Shown: positions 1-8,915 of the stretch, in pieces
Layout of the letters: every line of letters begins with the position of its first letter
Numbering within the stretch: the stretch's first letter is position 1
From: Clostridia bacterium
GTDB lineage: Bacteria; Bacillota; Clostridia; Peptostreptococcales; Filifactoraceae
Length of the DNA: 53,196 nt
Reading direction: 5' to 3'
Assembly (NCBI GenBank): GCA_009929415.1
Contig: SAAM01000001.1
Coordinates: forward strand, 1 to 53,196
Program-made: the position numbers and the translations under genes
The notes under the pieces: model-generated
The model's input: the letters and a program-made list of their open reading frames with translations, nothing else
Database searches by the model: none
Told to the model about the DNA's origin: nothing

Positions 1-50
1 GTATCTTCAGGGAAAAACTCCACTCTTCTGAACTTGGTTGGTCTTGGCAC
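1..50 (-). CDS. DUF134 (UPF0251) family protein, N-terminal fragment cut by window edge
   Basis: Reading the minus strand from position 50 gives a GTG-initiated frame beginning (M)PRPTKFRRVEFFPEDT, which matches the conserved start of the DUF134/UPF0251 family of predicted DNA-binding proteins (family pattern: PRP-K-RRV-F-P). An AGGAGG at 56-61 lies 6 nt before the GTG, which decides the start. Only 16 codons are in the window. DUF134 proteins are small helix-turn-helix proteins, often found near NifX/NifB-type iron-cluster genes; the role here is unknown. A possible promoter (TTTACC, 16 nt, TATAAC on minus) lies in the 121-nt gap after the permease gene. Confidence 0.75.
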   Translation of the reverse strand, partial: MPRPTKFRRVEFFPED

Positions 51-171
51 GTCTATCCTCCTGTACATTAGCTGAATCCTCAGCAATAATATGTTATACA
101 TAGTTATAGTATCATATTTATCCAGGTAAAGTGAAAGAAAAACTATTTTCTTTGAAAAATAATTCAAAATA

Positions 172-1209
172 TTAAAGGCGATAGTCCTCTGTATGATCCT
201 TCAGATTCATTATAAAAACCACAACGATAACAGCATATGCTATGAAACTCCTGAAATATTCTCCAATGGCTATATCATTAAAAATAACTTTTCCGAACAG
301 AGGAGATATTACAAAAACAAAATGGAACAATATGACTCCTATAAAAGCATTCCTTACATCCGCATTAAACAAACTCGCTCCGCCGGCAAGAAGTGCTGCA
401 CTTGCAAAAACGTCAATATTCATATGGCCTGTATAGACATTAACATTACCCATTTCAAGCATAAACATACAGTGTCCGACTGAGGCAAATACAGTAGACA
501 ATATTATCGCATATATCCTGACTTTGTCCGTGTCAATTCCCAAAATCCTTGCTTTTTCTATGCTGTCTCTCGTTGCCCTGAGACACACTCCAAATTTGGA
601 ATTTCCAATAAATGTAATCAATAAACCTATCATTACTATTACAGCTATATGCGAAAATGGGCTTGACATAAATACTGACTTAAGCGCATTTATATCCACC
701 ATATTCCTTACTCCTATACCTCTTGAAAGTATAATTTCACTGTTTTCGGGTTTTATAATAGTACCATAACCAACCATGTATATAAGCTGATATATATTGG
801 TCGAAAGAAGCCCTACCACTATGCTTACAATCATCTCTTTTCCACGTGCCTTGTTGAGTATGATTCCAACTATATATCCAAATATCAGTGAGAGTATTGC
901 AGAAGCTGCGATTACATAAATAAGGCCCAGTTGTCCATCTATACCTTTGTCAACAGCGCTTATTACAGCAGCCTGTGAGCACATAGCTCCGACTACAATA
1001 CTGAAATTTAGCCCCATTCCGGCCCATATTGGTATTATAAGAGCCATTGCCGTAATGACATTCCTTATGAATCTTAGATAGACTTCATGCATAATGAATT
1101 TTCCACTTATATCTACTGCAGCAAATCCGGCTATGCCTATTGATAGAAATATCAGGGGCGCAGCATATTCTGTAATTATCATGCAAATTTCCGGCTTAAT
1201 ATTTTTCAC
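172..1209 (-). CDS. ABC transporter permease, BPD_transp_2 (RbsC/YufQ-like)
   Basis: Integral membrane permease of the sugar/nucleoside-type ABC importer encoded with the next three genes. The protein has about nine hydrophobic segments and the usual BPD_transp_2 loop near LRATRDSIEKARILGID, where the coupling contact to the ATPase is expected. I place the start at a GTG at 1209 that overlaps the stop of the upstream permease (GTGA, 4 nt); a longer GTG start at 1236 is also open. It is last in the four-gene operon SBP-ATPase-permease-permease. The substrate cannot be read from the permease; simple sugars, nucleosides or other small polar compounds are typical of the family. Confidence 0.85.
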   Translation of the reverse strand: MKNIKPEICMIITEYAAPLIFLSIGIAGFAAVDISGKFIMHEVYLRFIRNVITAMALIIPIWAGMGLNFSIVVGAMCSQAAVISAVDKGIDGQLGLIYVIAASAILSLIFGYIVGIILNKARGKEMIVSIVVGLLSTNIYQLIYMVGYGTIIKPENSEIILSRGIGVRNMVDINALKSVFMSSPFSHIAVIVMIGLLITFIGNSKFGVCLRATRDSIEKARILGIDTDKVRIYAIILSTVFASVGHCMFMLEMGNVNVYTGHMNIDVFASAALLAGGASLFNADVRNAFIGVILFHFVFVISPLFGKVIFNDIAIGEYFRSFIAYAVIVVVFIMNLKDHTEDYRL

Positions 1210-2252
1210 TGTGTTACCACACCCTTTCTCTTCCACAAGAATGCAAATAGAATTATGCTGTTTGTTATTATCATTCTTACTATTTCTGCGAGCTCAGGCA
1301 CCAGGAGTGTATTCGCAACCGGTACAGAAAGCAGAAATACCATCTGGTAAAGATAAGTACCTGCAACAGCATTTATTACAGATGATTTCCTTCCTGTACC
1401 TCCTCCGATAAGTATAGCTGATATTGCAGGAAATACCATCATTCTCGTCCCATCATACAGCTGTACAAATCCAAATGACTGGCTGTATACGCAAATGCCT
1501 GTAGCAGCTATCAAAGTTGATATTATTACGGCTTTTGTTCTTGTTCTGTCGATATCTATCCCAGAAATATAAGCAAATTTTATGTTCTCACGGACAGCAC
1601 TCATTTCTCTTCCCATTTTTGTGTCTGCAATAAAATGTACTAGTAATGCAATTACTGATACAAATGCAATCAGCCCCAGAGGTATATAAAACTTTCCATT
1701 GCCAATCATCATGAATGAATCCAGTACCCCTCCGAAATTATCAGCAAGATTTATCTTTGGCCTCAATCCTTTACCACCTACGGGATAAAGCATTTTTCTG
1801 TTTGTAAAAGGAGCGATTATCCAGAATATGTTCATAAGAGGAACAAAAGCGTATCCAATGAATACAGAAGCTATATCCTCTTTCCCCTTAAGCCTGTTAA
1901 TGATTCTGGCATATCCATACCCGAATGCAATAGAACATACCGCCGAGAAAAATACCGCTGCCATTAATCCCGTTAAGCCTGACATATTGAGCTGCAGCGC
2001 AATGCACATTCCGATAATGCCCGCACTTATGCCAATACTCATACCGAAATTCAGGCCGATTCCACAATTTATCATTGGAATAAGAGATATCACAAAAATA
2101 GCATTCATTCCCCACTTTACAAGTGATTCATTAAATATCCCCGAAAATGATATCCCTGTTTTTAATGCTAATAAAAGCATAATAATCAGATATAACGAAA
2201 TAATTAAAGTCGGAAAATGATTCATGATTCTATCTGCTTTTAATTTTTTCAT
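1206..2252 (-). CDS. ABC transporter permease, BPD_transp_2
   Basis: Second, paralogous membrane subunit of the same importer, 348 aa with repeated hydrophobic segments and a cytoplasmic loop around MSAVRENIKFAYISGIDIDRTR that parallels the ATREN-type loop of RbsC/YufP relatives. The start has a strong AGGGAGGAG 3 nt upstream and overlaps the end of the ATPase gene by 23 nt, so translation is probably coupled. Two distinct permeases forming a heterodimer is usual for nucleoside-type (BMP family) systems, whereas ribose systems use a homodimer; this is the only hint about substrate class. Confidence 0.85.
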   Translation of the reverse strand: MKKLKADRIMNHFPTLIISLYLIIMLLLALKTGISFSGIFNESLVKWGMNAIFVISLIPMINCGIGLNFGMSIGISAGIIGMCIALQLNMSGLTGLMAAVFFSAVCSIAFGYGYARIINRLKGKEDIASVFIGYAFVPLMNIFWIIAPFTNRKMLYPVGGKGLRPKINLADNFGGVLDSFMMIGNGKFYIPLGLIAFVSVIALLVHFIADTKMGREMSAVRENIKFAYISGIDIDRTRTKAVIISTLIAATGICVYSQSFGFVQLYDGTRMMVFPAISAILIGGGTGRKSSVINAVAGTYLYQMVFLLSVPVANTLLVPELAEIVRMIITNSIILFAFLWKRKGVVTQ

Positions 2253-3792
2253 TACTCCTCCCTAATCCCGCTATAGCATAGCCTAATTCTTCGTAAATAT
2301 CATCATCATTGTCAAAAATTTTGCATATTTCACTTTCATAAGCAACCGCTATTCTGTCGCAAACTCTCATCAATTCCTCAATCTCACTGCTTGCGATTAC
2401 AAATGTAATCCCATGGCTTTTATTCAGATCCAGTATGGTTTTGAGTATAACCTCTTTAGAATAAATATCTATTCCTCTGGTTGGCTCTCCTATGAAAACC
2501 AGCTCAGGATTTCCTGTAAGTGCTTTTGCAATACATACCTTCTGCTGATTTCCACCGCTTAACCTTGTAACCGGCTGACCTGGTCCTTCACATTTTATAT
2601 TGAGGCTTTCTATCATGGCTTTTGTATGCTCATGAACTTTATTTTTTGAAACAAACCCTGTAAATTTCGATACAAACATTGATTGTGACGCTATGGCAGC
2701 AGTCGTTATATTGCTCTCTATAGAAGCATTAAGCATCAGACCATGGGTCTTTCTTTCATCAGGCAGAAACATTATTCCTCTCCTTATTATGTCTTTTGGA
2801 TTACTGCCTGAAATATCGTCCTGGTTGCTTCCAAACAACACTGATCCACTGTTTTTTCCAAGCTTCATAACTCCATATCCAAGCATGGATTTCCCATGGC
2901 CAGAAAGACCTGTAATTCCAAATATTTCACCTTTTAATATCTCCAGGTTTATATTTTGGAGTTTCTCATTCCCAAAGCTGAAACTGCAGTTTTTAAAAGA
3001 GATAACAGGATATTTATCTTTGTCGTTATTCTTACTCACGTATCTCTCTGATTTTATTATCTTTCTTCCAATCATAGCATCTACAATTTCGTTAAGGTCA
3101 TAGCCTTTTGAAGGCAAGGAGGATACTTCAAGCGTCTTTACTCCGTCTCTGAGGACTATTATTCTGTTGCAGAGCTCCGTGACCTCATCCAGCTTGTGTG
3201 AAACAAATATTACGGATATCCCTTTTGATGCAATTTTTTTGATTATCTCCATCAATATCAGCGAATCCTCTTTATTGAGAGATGCAGTCGCTTCGTCCAG
3301 AATAAGCAGCTTTAATCCAGGTTTGTCAGTTTCTCTGAGAACCTCAACAAACTGTTTCAGGTTAAGACTTATATTTTTTATGTAATCACGTGAATTGATT
3401 GAAAGACCATAGTCGCCGATTATTTCATCCACTTCCCTGATATCCTTTTTTGAATTCAGATAACCTAATATCTTAGTATTTTCTCTTGTTATCTTTATAT
3501 TCTGACTTACAGTCATATCATCAATCAGGGATAGCTCCTGATGTACCATTCCAATGCCGTAATCATTTGCTTCATAAGGATTCTTTATTTTAAGCTCTTT
3601 TGAATCCAGGAAAATCATCCCTTTATAATCTCTTGTCTCTTCACTTCCATATATAGTTTTTAAGAGAGTACTTTTGCCAGAACCATTTTCCCCTACTATT
3701 CCAATAATCTCGCCTTTATTTACATGAATGCTTACATGTTTAAGCGCATGATGTTCTCCGTACTTCTTTGATAAATCAGTTATTCTTAACAA
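2230..3792 (-). CDS. Sugar/nucleoside-type ABC transporter ATPase (two fused ABC domains, RbsA/YufO-like)
   Basis: Cytoplasmic ATPase with two ABC domains in one chain, as in RbsA, MglA and YufO. The first domain carries Walker A GENGSGKST and Walker B LLILDEATA but a degenerate signature; the second has the altered P-loop GLSGHGKSM and an intact LSGGNQQK signature. An altered second P-loop is normal in this family. A GGAGGT sits just upstream of a TTG at 3792, which I take as the start; the ATG at 3804 overlaps this ribosome binding site and is less likely. It is separated from the binding-protein gene by a strong terminator hairpin (3819-3855). Confidence 0.88.
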   Translation of the reverse strand: MLRITDLSKKYGEHHALKHVSIHVNKGEIIGIVGENGSGKSTLLKTIYGSEETRDYKGMIFLDSKELKIKNPYEANDYGIGMVHQELSLIDDMTVSQNIKITRENTKILGYLNSKKDIREVDEIIGDYGLSINSRDYIKNISLNLKQFVEVLRETDKPGLKLLILDEATASLNKEDSLILMEIIKKIASKGISVIFVSHKLDEVTELCNRIIVLRDGVKTLEVSSLPSKGYDLNEIVDAMIGRKIIKSERYVSKNNDKDKYPVISFKNCSFSFGNEKLQNINLEILKGEIFGITGLSGHGKSMLGYGVMKLGKNSGSVLFGSNQDDISGSNPKDIIRRGIMFLPDERKTHGLMLNASIESNITTAAIASQSMFVSKFTGFVSKNKVHEHTKAMIESLNIKCEGPGQPVTRLSGGNQQKVCIAKALTGNPELVFIGEPTRGIDIYSKEVILKTILDLNKSHGITFVIASSEIEELMRVCDRIAVAYESEICKIFDNDDDIYEELGYAIAGLGRSNEKIKSR

Positions 3793-3818
3793 CTTGACCT
3801 CCATATTTAATTATTCCT

Positions 3819-3855
3819 AAAAAAAGACAGCAAAGCCTTTTGGGCTCTGCTATCT
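3819..3855 (-). terminator. Intra-operon intrinsic terminator after the binding protein gene
   Basis: A 13-bp stem (3825-3837 with 3843-3855, two G-U pairs on the minus-strand RNA) with a 5-nt loop is followed by about seven U residues. It lies between the DUF3798 lipoprotein gene and the ATPase gene and should reduce transcription of the ATPase and permeases relative to the lipoprotein. Confidence 0.82.
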
Positions 3856-3877
3856 GCTTTATACTTCCGATATTTTG

Positions 3878-5032
3878 TTAATAGAATATCGAATCCATTA
3901 TCATCATATAATAATTATGCTTCTGTCCATCCTTCGTTGAATCTTTAAAATAATCCTGGAAATCTGCACCCACTCCAAATATCTCCGTTGCAAAGCCATT
4001 AAGGTATTCTGTACTGAGAACATCTTCAGGCGTAAGCGAATTATCAATCATTTTCTTAGAAAGCTCTACTGCAAATTCAGGAAGGAATATAGTAGCTGGA
4101 ATTGGCCATCCTGAAAGTCTCCCAGTCATACCCGCTTCAGCTGCTTTTTGCGTTATCATCTCATTTATTTTTTCGAAATTACCTGCGTCTTCTTCTGAAA
4201 TCTCGAGGTTCATTACAGTTGGAAATGCCTGCGTAGGCGTAGGACAGCACTGTTCAGCAACAATGAATTTAAGCTTGAGTGCTTCGTCAATTATTACATC
4301 ATACATAGGACAGTTGCTTCCAAAGATATTTGTATCCAGACCATATTTTTCAATCTGTCTGGGAATATCCTCTCTCAGAAACTGCTGCATCGCTGCCACA
4401 CCATCTCCCGCCTGAGGATCCGGAGTCACTACCTCAACAAACTCCAGACCAAGCTTGTCACAGGTTTCTTTCATCATTTCTTTACGCTTTGATATTGACT
4501 CTTTCGCCAGATGAGTTGGGAAAGAATAATGTATAAATGTTTTTGCTCCCATTTCAGCTGACTTTTCAACTATCGTCTGACCTCTTCTTGCCCAGTCAGT
4601 ATCCAGATTTATGTCTATATATTCGGACATCATGTCAGGGTCATCCCAGATAGGAGCAGTCAAAGTAATTATTTCACTGTTTTTCTCCTTAACCTTCTGA
4701 AGCGCAGGAAGAAGCCCTGACTGTCCTGAGACTACAACTATCGCCTTCATAGAAGGATCATCAGCAAGACTGGTAATCTGGCTTATGGCAGTTTCAATTT
4801 CAACATTGAAGTCTTCAGGAAGCACTACATGTTCAACGATACCCGGATATTTTGCAACCATATTCTCTCCGGCTCTGAACTCATCTTCACTTGATGAAAG
4901 AGACGGTGTAACTATTCCTATTTTGTAGCTGTCTGTAGCTTCGGCTGAGCTCTGTTCGCTGTTGCTGCATCCTGCAACTGAAAGCATCATAATGCAGATG
5001 ATGATAAAACTTATCATTCGTTTCATTTTCAT
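3878..5032 (-). CDS. DUF3798 family substrate-binding lipoprotein
   Basis: A 384-aa exported lipoprotein: a hydrophobic signal is followed by the lipobox VAGC (Cys22), then a periplasmic-binding-protein-like fold beginning YKIGIVTPS. The sequence fits DUF3798 (PF12683), a family of unknown ligand related to BMP/LacI-type binding proteins. Cys residues after the lipobox (FGSNCPMYD and AEQCCPTP) are unusual for an extracellular binding domain and could form a disulfide or bind metal. It is the first gene of the ABC operon, 134 nt after the double-cubane protein gene. The ribosome binding site GAGGAG is 9 nt from the ATG. Ligand unknown. Confidence 0.8.
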   Translation of the reverse strand: MKMKRMISFIIICIMMLSVAGCSNSEQSSAEATDSYKIGIVTPSLSSSEDEFRAGENMVAKYPGIVEHVVLPEDFNVEIETAISQITSLADDPSMKAIVVVSGQSGLLPALQKVKEKNSEIITLTAPIWDDPDMMSEYIDINLDTDWARRGQTIVEKSAEMGAKTFIHYSFPTHLAKESISKRKEMMKETCDKLGLEFVEVVTPDPQAGDGVAAMQQFLREDIPRQIEKYGLDTNIFGSNCPMYDVIIDEALKLKFIVAEQCCPTPTQAFPTVMNLEISEEDAGNFEKINEMITQKAAEAGMTGRLSGWPIPATIFLPEFAVELSKKMIDNSLTPEDVLSTEYLNGFATEIFGVGADFQDYFKDSTKDGQKHNYYMMIMDSIFY

Positions 5033-5134
5033 TTCAAATTCTCCTCTTATGTATTAATTTTATTCACAACAATAACAATTGTAAGACATAATATTCAAAT
5101 ACACAAATAGAAAAATTTTATTAATGAAATAGAA

Positions 5135-5148
5135 TTGACTTATATCAA
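5135..5148 (-). promoter_or_regulatory. Fnr-like half-matched palindrome upstream of the DUF3798 operon
   Basis: TTGACTTATATCAA differs from the Fnr consensus TTGATnnnnATCAA at one base. It is centred about 60 bp upstream of the start predicted from a TATTAT element at 5088-5093 (minus strand), close to a class I activator position. The -35 is not recognisable, so this is a tentative site. Confidence 0.35.
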
Positions 5149-5166
5149 TATCGCCGATCTCTTGAT

Positions 5167-6321
5167 TTAGAGCATTTCAATAAACGCAGCCAGCCTGGTT
5201 CTCAGCTGCCCCTCATCAGATGAGCTGTAATCTGTTTCTATCCTGATATGAGGTACGCCAAGAGAGTTAGATATACTTTTCGTTATCTCAGATTCAATAT
5301 TGTAGGTATGACATGCCTGCAGTATTATCTCCACTACCCCGTCAATTCTATATTCCTCAATCAGCTCTTCAATATGATTCATACGGTTTGTATTTGGACT
5401 TATTACAGAACATCCGATAGACAGATAGCGATCCGCAATCGCTTTTACAATATCCTGGGAATCCGGGTCAATCAATTTTCCTGCATTCTTTACGCCGCCG
5501 CAGTTTTCAAAGCATACTACAACGCCGCCTTCTTCATCGATGAATCCTACGGTCTTCTCAATTACTCCTCCCATAGGGCAGCCCGTTATGAGTATTCTTT
5601 TTGCATCAGGAGATACCGGTCTTAACCCCTGGTTGTATGATTCAACAGTATTGTCAATAAGCGATCTCAGCTTCTCACACTTACCCTCCATATCAAACTC
5701 GTAATTAAGCCCGTCCAGCACAGTACCCATATCTATGCCTTTAAGAGGAGGAGGAACAAGCTTTCCCAGTTCAAGAAATTTCAGATGAAGTTTCCTGTAT
5801 TCATTTCTGTCTTTTACCTTTTCTCTCAGCATCTGATCCGTAATTTCTATATCAAACTCATTCTCGAGCCTTTTTCTCAGGAGCTCAACTTCCTCAGCCC
5901 ACATACTCCACGAACTTTCTCTTTCAACAGATTGCGGTAGCTGCATTACATGAAGATTCTTTGTTTTGCCCATAAGCTCGAACATTTTTTTCTTGGCATC
6001 ACATGTAGTCTCCCCTATTATTATGTCCGAAAAATATGTATATGGACATTTATCTGTTATTGCAAAACCATAGCTTGATTTTACCATTGGACATATATTT
6101 TTCGGTAAATGTGCCTCTGCATCAATAATAGGCTCCTCACTTGAACCACACAGACTTACTGGCATAGCTCCGGATGCTTCTATGATCTCGAGAGGTGTAA
6201 ACGCGCAGAATATACCTGCAATCTTACCTCCATCTTCCTTGATTTTTTTCGCTTTCATAAATCCGTTTCGTCTTGCCTCAGCATATTCCTCAAAATCCTT
6301 CGGCATTAATTTAATTTCCAT
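5167..6321 (-). CDS. Double-cubane cluster protein-like (2-hydroxyacyl-CoA dehydratase family)
   Basis: A 384-aa protein of the 2-hydroxyacyl-CoA dehydratase (HgdB/HgdC-like, YjiM) family. The single-subunit form, with Cys39, Cys58, Cys77, Cys92, Cys107, Cys248, Cys270, Cys274, Cys304 and Cys337, matches best with double-cubane cluster proteins, whose Carboxydothermus member holds an [8Fe-9S] cluster and reduces acetylene. The N-terminal GIFCAFTPLEIIEASGAMPV and the CPMVKSSYG segment are family hallmarks. Such proteins need an ATP-driven activator (HgdC/DCCP-R type); none is in the window. I place the start at ATG 6321, with AGAAGGGA upstream. It directly precedes the DUF3798 transporter genes, which suggests that the transporter supplies or removes its substrate; the physiological substrate is unknown. 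Confidence 0.8.
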   Translation of the reverse strand: MEIKLMPKDFEEYAEARRNGFMKAKKIKEDGGKIAGIFCAFTPLEIIEASGAMPVSLCGSSEEPIIDAEAHLPKNICPMVKSSYGFAITDKCPYTYFSDIIIGETTCDAKKKMFELMGKTKNLHVMQLPQSVERESSWSMWAEEVELLRKRLENEFDIEITDQMLREKVKDRNEYRKLHLKFLELGKLVPPPLKGIDMGTVLDGLNYEFDMEGKCEKLRSLIDNTVESYNQGLRPVSPDAKRILITGCPMGGVIEKTVGFIDEEGGVVVCFENCGGVKNAGKLIDPDSQDIVKAIADRYLSIGCSVISPNTNRMNHIEELIEEYRIDGVVEIILQACHTYNIESEITKSISNSLGVPHIRIETDYSSSDEGQLRTRLAAFIEML

Positions 6322-6580
6322 ATCTCTTTCCCTTCTCACTGTCTAATTATTTTTCAGGTTTTTGCGCCATGACTGTCTGCTTTTGCTAATCATGAGCATC
6401 CTGAAGCATAACTATTATAATACATAAGTAAGAGAACCAAGGCATTGAATGAGAATTTTGCTATAGTTTTTAATTATAGATGGTATATCTTAATTTTATA
6501 TCTGAAATCAGTGTGAACCAAGCTCAAAACAGTCATATGCCAGTTTCAGTATTCACTTCATTATATTTCAAAATTGTTTG

Positions 6581-6608
6581 TTTACTAACATGACGAATGT
6601 GGTATAAT
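6581..6608 (+). promoter_or_regulatory. Promoter of hcp-1
   Basis: TTTACT (6581-6586), 16-nt spacer, TATAAT (6603-6608) with an extended -10 TG at 6600-6601. The rest of the 353-nt gap (6322-6674) is AT-rich; it holds the divergent upstream region of the double-cubane gene and a weak AGCACTTAAGTGTT inverted repeat in the hcp-1 leader. I see no GTAAC-type palindrome here, unlike at hcp-2. Confidence 0.65.
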
Positions 6609-6674
6609 TATGAAAAGTGTGATTAAAAAGCACTTAAGTGTTTTCGCTTTTCATATTGCTAAGGAGGACTTAAA

Positions 6675-8303
6675 ATGAGCATGTTTTGTTATCAATGCCA
6701 GGAAACTGCAAAAGGCACAGGTTGCGAAGTCAGAGGTGTATGCGGTAAAAATGAAGAAGTAGCCAAGCTGCAGGATTTACTTATCTATGCAAACAAAGGA
6801 ATATCAGAAATAGTAATAAAGGGAAATGTTGATGTTAATTCTATTTCAGAAATCAATCATGAAGTACTTAAAAGTCTTTTCATTACAATCACAAATGCCA
6901 ACTTTGATGAAGCTGCAATAGAAAAGCAGATAAATCACGTGATCGCGCTAAGAAACGATCTCAGATCAAAATCTGGTTCAGCTGAATTAGGCGATGCTGC
7001 GATGTTTGAAGTGACTGACAGGGCATCTATGGTAGAAAAAGCTTCCAAGGTCGGAGTGCTTTCTACAGAAAATGAAGATGTCCGTTCACTCAGAGAAATG
7101 ATAATCTACGGACTTAAGGGTATGGCTGCCTATACACACCATGCGCTTAATGCAGGAAAGGAAAACCCTGAAATAAGTGCATTCATTTATGAGGCTCTTG
7201 CTGCAACACTCGACGATACTCTTTCAGCAGATGACCTTGTTGCTCTTACACTCAAAACTGGACAGTTCGGAGTAAGTGCAATGGCACTTCTGGACGAGGC
7301 AAATACTTCCAAGTACGGAAATCCTGAAATAACAAATGTTAACATAGGCGTAAGAAGCAATCCGGCTATTCTTATATCAGGCCATGACCTTACTGATCTC
7401 GAGATGCTGCTTGATCAGACAAAAGGAACTGGCGTAGATGTATACACTCACAGCGAGATGCTTCCTGCTCACTACTATCCTGCCTTCAAGAAATATGACA
7501 ACTTTGCCGGAAACTATGGAGGTTCATGGTGGAGACAGGTTACTGAGTTCGAGACTTTCAATGGACCAGTTCTTTTCACTACAAACTGTATAGTCCCTCC
7601 TAAAAAAGAAGAAATCAGAGATCGCATATTCACAACCGGTGCAGCTGGATATCCAGGAAGCATGCATATCGAGGCAGATGAAAATGGCAAAAAGGACTTT
7701 TCAGCTATAATCGAAATGGCCAAGTCATGTCCATCACCAACAGAAATCGAATCTGGATCAATCGTGGGCGGATTTGCTCATAATCAGGTGTTTGCTCTTG
7801 CAGACAAGGTGGTTGATGCTGTTAAATCCGGCGCAATAAAGAAATTCTTTGTTATGGCTGGATGTGATGGCAGAATGAAGTCAAGAGAATACTATACTGA
7901 GTTTGCTGAAAAACTTCCACAGGACACTGTAATCCTAACCGCTGGATGCGCAAAATACCGTTACAACAAGCTTAACCTTGGAGACATCGGTGGAATCCCA
8001 AGAGTACTAGACGCCGGTCAGTGCAACGACTCCTACTCACTTGCAGTCATCGCTCTCAAGCTTAAAGAAGTTTTTGGGCTTGAGGATATAAATGATCTGC
8101 CTATAGCATACAACATAGCATGGTATGAGCAGAAGGCAGTCATAGTTCTTCTTGCGCTGCTGTACCTTGGAGTTAAGAACATCCATCTTGGACCTACTCT
8201 TCCAGGATTTCTTTCTCCAAACGTAGCAAAAGTACTGGTTGAAAAATTTGGTATTGCCGGAATCGGAACTGCAGAGGATGATATCAAACTGTTTCTTTCT
8301 TAA
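6675..8303 (+). CDS. hcp: Hydroxylamine reductase / hybrid cluster protein (copy 1)
   Basis: A 542-aa Hcp. The N-terminal cysteines C5, C8, C17 and C23 (Cx2Cx8Cx5C) bind the ordinary FeS cluster and are of the strict-anaerobe (class I) pattern. The C-terminal half carries the hybrid-cluster motifs, including [30 protein letters not shown] and [10 protein letters not shown]. Hcp reduces hydroxylamine in vitro and is now seen mainly as a nitric oxide reductase/protein nitrosylase in vivo. It is monocistronic: own promoter at 6581-6608, GGAGG 8 nt before ATG, and a terminator at 8331-8370. A short 3' tract is almost identical in DNA to hcp-2 although the rest has diverged. Confidence 0.95.
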   Translation: MSMFCYQCQETAKGTGCEVRGVCGKNEEVAKLQDLLIYANKGISEIVIKGNVDVNSISEINHEVLKSLFITITNANFDEAAIEKQINHVIALRNDLRSKSGSAELGDAAMFEVTDRASMVEKASKVGVLSTENEDVRSLREMIIYGLKGMAAYTHHALNAGKENPEISAFIYEALAATLDDTLSADDLVALTLKTGQFGVSAMALLDEANTSKYGNPEITNVNIGVRSNPAILISGHDLTDLEMLLDQTKGTGVDVYTHSEMLPAHYYPAFKKYDNFAGNYGGSWWRQVTEFETFNGPVLFTTNCIVPPKKEEIRDRIFTTGAAGYPGSMHIEADENGKKDFSAIIEMAKSCPSPTEIESGSIVGGFAHNQVFALADKVVDAVKSGAIKKFFVMAGCDGRMKSREYYTEFAEKLPQDTVILTAGCAKYRYNKLNLGDIGGIPRVLDAGQCNDSYSLAVIALKLKEVFGLEDINDLPIAYNIAWYEQKAVIVLLALLYLGVKNIHLGPTLPGFLSPNVAKVLVEKFGIAGIGTAEDDIKLFLS

Positions 8304-8330
8304 TATGAATTAAGATAATATAACCTAAAA

Positions 8331-8370
8331 AAAGGAAAAAGCTGTAATTTCACATACAGCTTTTTCCTTT
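8331..8370. terminator. Bidirectional terminator between hcp-1 and hsp20
   Basis: A 16-bp perfect stem (8331-8346 with 8355-8370) and 8-nt loop, flanked by A-rich sequence on the left and T-rich on the right, so it can terminate both converging genes. Confidence 0.9.
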
Positions 8371-8379
8371 GCTATTTTG

Positions 8380-8826
8380 CTATAGAATATCTATCTTTTT
8401 GGATCTGTCCTCGGCTTTCTTCTTAGGTATCGTAAGGCTTAAAACTCCATTGTCAAGCTTTGCAGCGATTCCCTGCTCATCCGCATCTGCAAGGTATATG
8501 CTTCTTTTCAACGAATTGCACTTTCTTTCTCTGTGAATGTAGTTCTTCTTGCTATCTTCAGTGGATTCTTCTCTCTCGATTGATATCTGAAGCCTTCCAT
8601 GGTCCATCTTAACTTCTATCTCTTCTTTCTTAACTCCAGGAAGCTCGGCTTCTACAAAATAATCATTTTCATTTTCCTGTACATCCATTCTGAAGGTTTC
8701 TGCAATGATACCTCTTTTTTTCCACCATCTGTCATCAAAAAAATCATCAAGCATGTTGTCAAAATTGTTAAAGTCTGACATAAGAAGATCATTTTTCCTT
8801 CGGTTCATAGGAACAAGACCTAGCAT
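8380..8826 (-). CDS. hsp20: Small heat shock protein, Hsp20 / alpha-crystallin family
   Basis: A 148-aa ATP-independent holdase chaperone. The alpha-crystallin domain runs from about residue 45 to the C terminus: FRMDVQENENDYFVEAELPGVKKEEI at its start and NGVLSLTIPKK near its end, the latter being the usual GVL-x-I-P motif. The N terminus MLGLVPMNRRKN is typical of clostridial Hsp18. The start is ATG 8826, preceded by AAAGAGG with 8-nt spacing; a GTG nine bases upstream overlaps this site and is rejected. A likely promoter (TTGATT, 18 nt, TAAAAT) lies in the gap to the AIM24-like gene. Confidence 0.93.
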   Translation of the reverse strand: MLGLVPMNRRKNDLLMSDFNNFDNMLDDFFDDRWWKKRGIIAETFRMDVQENENDYFVEAELPGVKKEEIEVKMDHGRLQISIEREESTEDSKKNYIHRERKCNSLKRSIYLADADEQGIAAKLDNGVLSLTIPKKKAEDRSKKIDIL

Positions 8827-8915
8827 GATTATCACCTCTTTCTTTAAACACAGCTTTCCATTAATATTTTACCCTTATTTCTTCAGTTTAATCAAATCAG
8901 AACTACCAGAATAAA

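Noticed and set aside
6573-6590. TGTT-TACT-AACA inverted repeat near the hcp-1 promoter considered as a Crp/Fnr site.
   Set aside because: Arms are four bases and spacing and sequence do not fit either GTAAC or GTGAT palindromes; it also overlaps the -35.
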